A stretch of 64,000 bases of DNA from NCBI GenBank assembly GCA_030062745.1, contig CP099841.1, forward strand, positions 34,464,368 through 34,528,367, written 5' to 3'. Made by a program: the position numbers and the translations under genes. The DNA comes from Capitulum mitella. Taxonomy: Eukaryota > Arthropoda > Thecostraca > Pollicipedomorpha > Pollicipedidae. This document shows positions 57,971 through 64,000 of this stretch, one piece after another (the stretch's first letter is position 1; every line of letters begins with the position of its first letter). The notes below the pieces were generated by a model. That model worked only from the letters and a program-made list of their open reading frames with translations, was not told the origin of the DNA and did no database searches.

Positions 57971-59385
57971 TTTACACTAGTTCTGCATTTTGTGTCCTAT
58001 GCTTGCAGATGTTCTCGAACGTCAGGGTTCACGGTGGTCTCATCCTTACTATGAAACCTGCATATCTGTTGGTATAACAATTCTGTCTCTGCCTTTTTCT
58101 TCTGTTGCATGATTTTGGAGAACTGCCTTTTGCCGGAGGAAAAGGAGCGAAAGCTTGTACTAAGAACAGGAAGTTTAACCCTGTTCTCGGAGGGCCAGAC
58201 GGCATAGCCGATTTTTGGCGCAGGGGGATTCGGCCCCCCTCCCCGAGAGATCTCGAGACTTACACATTCCATTTTATTGTAACCAGCGGCAATCGATTTG
58301 CCATGAGCTGCATTTTTACGAAAAGAAGTTTTCAAAGTCTTGAAAGGGGTGGATATGGGGAGAAAAGTCGGAATAAGGGATATGTTGGGCTTGTTATAGC
58401 TCTGCTATTTATGAACCGATTTTGATGAAATTGGCATGAATCCATGGTTTATGAATGGGACTTAAACAATTAGCCCATACATTTGAATTTTTTTGGGAGA
58501 ATTCATACACATTCATGAATTTAGAAAATAGGATTAGTTTAAAAAAACAGCGCCAAAAAGTTAAAAACACGTCTTAACTCTTACTAGTCCTGTCATGGTA
58601 AAGAAGTACAAACTGCATTACATTGTTGGCATAATGTTAGCACGGGCGGCGCCAGGGACATGAAAAGGGGAAGCTGTCATGGTCACATGTTCGTCAGGCC
58701 AGCTTACAACCTTTGACCTTAAATGACCCCCAGCGACCTCAGAGTTACATGGAATGATCTTAAGTGCATTACATATTGTTTGAAAACATTTCCGATCAAC
58801 TGAATTTACTCTACTTTTAAAATTTCATTTTGCGCCTGTCGTGATATAGGGCACGGGCACTGACATTTTAGGTCGTAGCTCCGTGACACGACCTGATACC
58901 AACCTAAAACTTGATACACAAGTAGAAGCACCCTTTTCGTCATATATTTTCCGAATTCTGCATTTGGAAAATAAACGCAAAAATTATTATCATAAAGCCG
59001 AATTTTGACTTTTGGCCTTGGCCTTAACTTGTGAAGTGACCTCAGATTAACAAATTTATTTTTGTATGCTTGACCAACTATTTACCTGAACATCCATATC
59101 CAGCAAGGCCAAAGATGGCCTGAGGTGCCTCCCGAAAACGTTGCCTCGCTCAGCCGCTGCGCCAAATAAAGCTACGAAATTCTGTTACGGTGCGTAGAAA
59201 AAATAGGTAGGAAAAATGACCAAGCTTCGTGAAGCGTCAAAACCCTGCAGTTGGCAAGCACAAAACCCGAAGGGGATTCTGTCCCCTCCTCTGCCGAGAA
59301 TAGGGTTAAGGAAGCAAATAATAGCAACTAGTTATACTGTTATATTTAAATCAACTTGCATTAGTGAGAATCTGCCCCGAAGAAA

Positions 59386-59386
<1 letters not shown>
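57971..59386. other. No gene seen; TGACCT-rich intergenic sequence
   Basis: The left end may contain more of the Penelope-like relic. Between 58700 and 59060 several TTTGACCTTA, TGACCCC and AAGTGACCTCAG words recur, as in the repeats at 11.85 kb and 30.6 kb. No supported gene. Confidence 0.5.

Positions 59387-59445
<59 letters not shown>
59387..59445. repeat. (TA)n microsatellite
   Basis: About 59 uninterrupted bases of TA, directly abutting the left arm of the long inverted repeat. Confidence 0.95.
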
Positions 59446-59448
<3 letters not shown>

Positions 59449-59453
<5 letters not shown>

Positions 59454-59924
59454 TTCCCGTTGTTGTATGGAATACTTGCTTCGCACTGTTTCACTTCGTA
59501 ATGCAGAGATGTATCGATCAATTTCGACATTTCGTACGTGATTTGCCGGTAGCTGAAACCTGACACGCGCGCTTGATAGTGGCTGCTGCCATTACTAAAC
59601 GGTTCCAAACCGCCTTCCAAAAACGCTGAAGAGAACACCACTTCCGGAATAGTTACACGAAAAATGTGTACGCTGGCGTATTTTGCATGCCAAGTCAAAA
59701 CTCTTAAGAAGTGAGGTATCTTTTGGTGAAAACTGCATGATTTAATATCAAATTGTCGCGAAGACAAACCCGCCAGTCCGTCAGTAGCTTAAAGGTTTGT
59801 CCTGTCCCTTCATCCCTTTTTTTGATGGCTGAAGTAAGACTTAGCCTATGGCTTCACTCGAAATGTAGTCTGAGCGCCTACCCACGCGCTCAGATGTATA
59901 TACCCATATATATATACCCACGCA

Positions 59925-59986
<62 letters not shown>

Positions 59987-60716
59987 ACTTTACTGGCTGT
60001 GTTATATTTCATTCAATGCAATCACGTGGAAGCGCAACCGAGGATTTGCTGCAAAGTTATTGCTGTTGATATCTAGGTATGACTTAACTGGACAAATTTA
60101 AGAGCATGTTTCTATGTCCATCTCGTAGAGGATGGCCCCAGGCCTACCAGGGATTTCCGCACATAAAAAAGCTTATTGGCTAAAACCCAGCTGATGGTGT
60201 GAAAAAGGTCACAGTCAGGGTACCGATTTCTCGACACCATAATTTCCATCACTATCAAGGGCCACCCAAGATTGCGCGTGGGTAGGCGCTCAGACTACAT
60301 TTCGAGCGAGACCATAGGCTAAGTCTTACTTCAGCCATCAAAAAAAGGGATGAAAGGACAGGACAAACCTTTACGCTACTGACAGACTGGCGGGTTTGTC
60401 TTCGCGACAATTTGATATCAAATCATGCAGTTTTCACCAAAAGATACCTCACTTCTTCAGAGTTTTGACTTGGCATGCAAAATACGCCAGCGTGCACATT
60501 TTTCGTGTAACTATTCCGGAAGTGGTATTCTCTTCAGCGTTTTTGGAAGGCGGTTTAGAACCGTTTAGTAATGGCAGCAGCCATTATCAAGCGCGCGTGT
60601 CAGGTTTCAACTACCGGCAAATCACATACGAAATGTCGAAATTGATCGATACATCTCTGCATTACGAAGTGAAACAGTGCGAAGCAAGTATTTCATACAA
60701 CAACGGGAAATATAAA
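59449..60716. mobile_element. Long inverted repeat (foldback-like element), arms about 441 bp
   Basis: Bases 59449-59889 are inverted relative to about 60274-60716. By eye there are about 15 differences, so the arms are roughly 96-97% identical. The spacer of about 384 bp contains a second (AT)n run (59929-59974). A transcript through it would form a hairpin with a stem of more than 400 bp. Each arm carries the same open frame of about 106 codons, reading inward to outward (minus strand on the left from about 59767, plus strand on the right from about 60396, no ATG at that point). It could be a foldback transposon, a MITE pair or an inverted duplication. I found no target duplication. Confidence 0.85.
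59929..59974. repeat. (AT)n microsatellite in the inverted-repeat spacer
   Basis: About 46 bases of AT followed by GTATGTATGTAT. It lies between the two arms of the long inverted repeat. Confidence 0.95.
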
Positions 60717-63081
60717 TCCAAATTCCTAGAAAAGCACAGCAAGCACCGCTCATCACGCACCGACGAGGCGTCTTGCTGGTTAAATCTTTTGTTCTTGGGT
60801 CAAAGTATGAAGTTAATTTCAAACAACTGAAAAACGACACAAATTTACACACTCATCATCTGACAAATTCGGACTGAGTTCCTTTGTTTTGGGTTAAAGA
60901 AAAACTTTTGCCGCGGTCATTTGTCATCAATGAAATGAGTCGACCAAAAGGTAAGCTTTCCATTGCTTAGATGTAAAAACACATCAATGGAACTAAAAGC
61001 AGTCCATCCTTTGTAGATTTTAAGTTCATATACCATGATAACGTCCTAAACGACAGACCTTTGAATTCAAAAGGTCGAGGTCAATAGCCATTTGCGCCTC
61101 TGACCAAAAAATGTGTGTTAAAGCATTTTTACAACTTTCATGCAACTATACCCAATTTATATCGCACCATTCGGGACCGTCAGAGGAAAGTCCCGCTCCA
61201 CTTTGACACCACGCACATCAGAAGTGCGGAAATGGACGGGAAGACGGGTTGACTGAACCCTACCGATCCAACCTTTAAAAACTGGCATCATAAATTCAAA
61301 ACGTCGGAAGGTCGCACGACGCCTGGGGCGACACAAGGAAACAACTGATCAGTGAAACCCATTTGCATTACTGGCATGTCCCCTGCGAGTGATATGATAG
61401 GCTAAACATTCAACAGTAACGCTGGGTGGGATTTGTTGTTACCCATTCTACAAATGTCCGGCTGGTACGTGGAGGAATTTCTTCAGCAAAAGAGTAAGAC
61501 CGATGTTAACTGGGACAATATGAATGCAAGATTCCGATGTATAGATTTAAGTAGGAGCCCGGGGAATTCTACATCATGTGTTTAACCCCGATCGCAATTA
61601 TTCTGTAAAAAGTTCATCAATGACATCAGTCAATGGTTCATCAACCTAACATCTTTAAGATATTGAAAGTGGAATAATACCACGCAGGCACGCAGTATGC
61701 CATACGCTGCGATGCTATCACCCTCAGATTTTAAGTTTGCAGCAAAAGCGAGAATTTTCCGACATATGACATGGCGTTGGGGACGTGGTGTTGGTGTTGT
61801 TTGGGCTTTAGAGTTACTGAAACCTTTTAAATATGAGGAGTCATATCGAGTCCTACGTGAGGGGGAGGGGAGGTTAATTAACCGTTGTGAAAACGACTGA
61901 TCGGGTACCATCAAAATTAACAGTTTTTAAACTCCTTCCTCAAATCACATTAACTTCACTTTGAAACTGGTTCGGTTACCAGAGCAAGTCGGCAAATCCT
62001 CGATGACATCATTTTTGCCGTCGAAGTTCTCGAATTCCATCCCTGAACTGGTTTCGTGCTAGAATCATTCTGGGACGTCCGTTTCAGCAGAATTATTCGC
62101 CACCATTGTCCGACTGGAAGAATTCCTGATTGTTTAGACATATTTCAATGCGTGTTCCAGTCGAAGTTTTCGCCACTGCGGTCGGATGGGAAAAAATCCC
62201 GATTCTTAAGACATAATTCAAAATGTATTGTATTCCGAATCTTCACGTGCGTTTCTCGTGTTCCTTGTGTTTAAACACGAATCATCCTCCACATTTTTCT
62301 TGTTTTAAAGCGCACGGAATCGAACCACATAACGCTACTACAGGTTAACGCCGAAAAGGCGCGACCAGTACCCAAGTTAGAGGTCTACAGCGCCAGCCAT
62401 ACCTTCCATCACCAGCGCATCCAGTTCAAACCGGTTCAGATCATCTTGTCCACCCCAACGGACAGTGCGTCGGCTCAGCAGAACAAAGACTAGACACCCT
62501 GACGCTGTAAGCCACCGAACCTTGTGCACCGACGTGAATTTTTCGTGTCCTGGGCGCCACCTTGGCGGATTTACTCTGGGACAGATCTGCCAGGGATGAC
62601 AGTCGCAAGGGTGACTGTCTGGCGCGCGCGCAACGCAGAAACCAAGGTCATAGGGAGGCACCACCGCCGACGTCCCTGTATCCGTGCGCGCGACCGCGCG
62701 CCATCCTCGGCCTTTTCGCCCCGGGCAGGGACAAACCAGTCCAAACACCTTCGATCATTACGTAATCTATATGGCCAAAAAACGGCTGGATGGCCGGCCC
62801 TTCCATTTGGACCGGACGAACCGGTGCCGGCCGAGGGTCGGCTCGGGTCGCGATCCGGGCCATGATTTATGCGCAGAACATCGGCGGCTCAGGCCGGGCG
62901 ACAAAAAGCCGGCCGGACAGGCAGCCGCCTCATCCCAGCAGCCCGCCGCCGTCCGCGGCCGTGCGTCGACCTCCACCGGGCTCGGCGTAGGCCGGCGGCG
63001 CCTTGGCGTGTGCGCGGACAGGGGCAGGAGCTCGAATCGACCGCCCGGCGTTGGGACCTACGGAGACGGTACGTCCGAAAC
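60717..63081. other. No gene supported; GC-rich part at 62530-63080
   Basis: The plus-strand frame of the right arm continues to a stop at about 60830 with no recognised domain. The GC-rich stretch from 62.5 kb has frames open in several phases and leads into the 34-bp minisatellite. No exon is supported. Confidence 0.45.
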
Positions 63082-63421
63082 AGACGTGTAGGTGCAGGCA
63101 TCGGGTTGTGCGTTCAGACGTGTGGGTGGAGGCATTGGGTTGTGCGTTCGGACGTGTGGGTGGAGGCATCGGGTTGTGCGTTCGGACGTGTGGGTGGGGG
63201 CATTGGGTTGTGCGTTCCGACGTGTGGGTGGAGGCATCGGGTTGTGCGTTCGGACGTGTGGGTGGAGGCATTGGGTTGTGCGTTCGGACGTGTGGGTGCA
63301 GGCATCGGGTTGTGCGTTCGGACGTGTGGGTGGAGGCATCGGGTTGTGCGTTCGGACGTGTGGGTGGAGGCATCGGGTTGTGCGTTCGGACGTGTGGGTG
63401 GAGGCATCGGGTTGTGCGTTC
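63082..63421. repeat. 34-bp minisatellite, ten copies, open in all six frames
   Basis: The unit is (A/G)GACGTGTGGGTGGAGGCA followed by TCGGGTTGTGCGTTC. Ten units of exactly 34 bp fill 340 bp, with a few substitutions per unit. Because 34 is not a multiple of three, each reading frame rotates through all three phases every 102 bases. No phase on either strand has a stop. This produces six overlapping open frames of 93-191 codons, none of which looks like a real protein. Confidence 0.95.
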
Positions 63422-64000
63422 GGACGCGTAGATGCGTCCGATGAGCAGCGGAGAACAGGTTCGCGCAGACGCGCGGGGTTCCTAGAACAAGACGCTCAGA
63501 CATAGTGCCGGTATGCCGGTATACCAGTTGCCGAACAGGTAACTGCAACCCACAGCTGGAGACGCAGAGAAACCAGTTAGCATACCTTCACATTATATGC
63601 AGCAGTGTGTAGGCAATAGGGCAAAACATCTGTCCTGTTTTCCGCATACTGTGAATGTCCGTTTTTATCCTTCATGCTCATATCCGCATTTTATTACCAT
63701 GAGGACCATAACAGCCACATGTGCTGTGGATGGCTTTTAATAAAGTAGTTGACTTGACCTGACGCTAGCAGTGTTGGAAAAAGCGGCATTTTTTGGTGTC
63801 AAGATACAGCAAAAACTGTACTCCAACACACATTTTGTACTCCAAAAGTCACTATAATTTATCGCCAAAAAAGCTGCATTACAAGTATTTTGAGAAGTAG
63901 TATGTTTCATGCCACGATATCCATTCAGACGTCTCTTCAGTTTTGTATTTTTTCAGAACTGATTTGGAAAAATCACGGCTTCCGATTTTCCCAGGCAGTG
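63422..64000. other. No gene identified; AATAAA signal and TTGAC-type tail
   Basis: AATAAA lies at 63739-63744 on the plus strand and is followed by GTAGTTGACTTGACCTGAC. This looks like the 3' end of either a host transcript or a LINE-type element with a short-repeat tail. I see no matching coding region upstream. Confidence 0.35.

Noticed and set aside
63082..63421. CRISPR-like array of regular repeats
   Set aside because: Units are contiguous with no spacers, and the context is eukaryotic; it is a minisatellite.
62869..63548. Long repeat-rich frames on both strands (up to 191 codons)
   Set aside because: They arise from the stop-free 34-bp minisatellite; all six frames are equally open.

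Overview
This is eukaryotic genomic DNA, most likely from an invertebrate animal and plausibly an arthropod. No prokaryotic operons are present, and nearly all open frames over the 64 kb are short chance ORFs. Only one host gene can be read with confidence. It is a minus-strand gene with many introns that encodes an SLC22-type organic ion transporter of the major facilitator superfamily. I assembled it from eleven exons with canonical GT-AG borders and matching phases. Its coding exons are GC-rich at third positions, and its introns are AT-richer and full of simple repeats. The taxon is an inference from gene style; I cannot name the species.

Layout. Positions 1-4.2 kb: no gene seen, one perfect hairpin at 2.34 kb. 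4.23-27.28 kb: the SLC22-like gene, running right to left, with the stop at 4230 and the most upstream exon found at 27078-27279. The initiator exon was not found and may lie beyond 27.3 kb. Its introns hold minisatellites that often sit directly at splice sites (a 45-bp unit x3 at 13.43 kb, a 33-bp unit x2 at 26.99 kb, a 36-bp unit at 5.3 kb, (CT)23 at 7.7 kb), a degenerate minisatellite at 10.7-11.4 kb, a tRNA-derived SINE relic at 17.2 kb and a GC-rich palindrome cluster at 23.3-23.6 kb.

28.98-32.67 kb: a 3.7-kb hAT-type DNA transposon with 16-bp terminal inverted repeats and a 7/8 matching 8-bp target duplication. It carries a 152-bp tandem repeat and a decayed mariner-like (DD37E-type) transposase gene. 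34.84-35.33 kb: a two-variant 29/30-bp minisatellite. 37.45-37.80 kb: a 351-bp hAT-type MITE. 38.34-40.0 kb: two weak candidate coding fragments. 57.4-58.0 kb: a decayed Penelope-like retroelement reverse transcriptase on the minus strand. 59.45-60.72 kb: a long inverted repeat with arms of about 441 bp, about 96-97% identical, each carrying the same roughly 106-codon frame. 63.08-63.42 kb: ten copies of a 34-bp unit that is open in all six frames. The rest appears to be intergenic or intronic DNA with no gene I can support.

There is no multi-gene system here. The points of most interest are the triplicated splice donor in the transporter gene, the long inverted repeat with codon-patterned divergence, and the nested transposon history.
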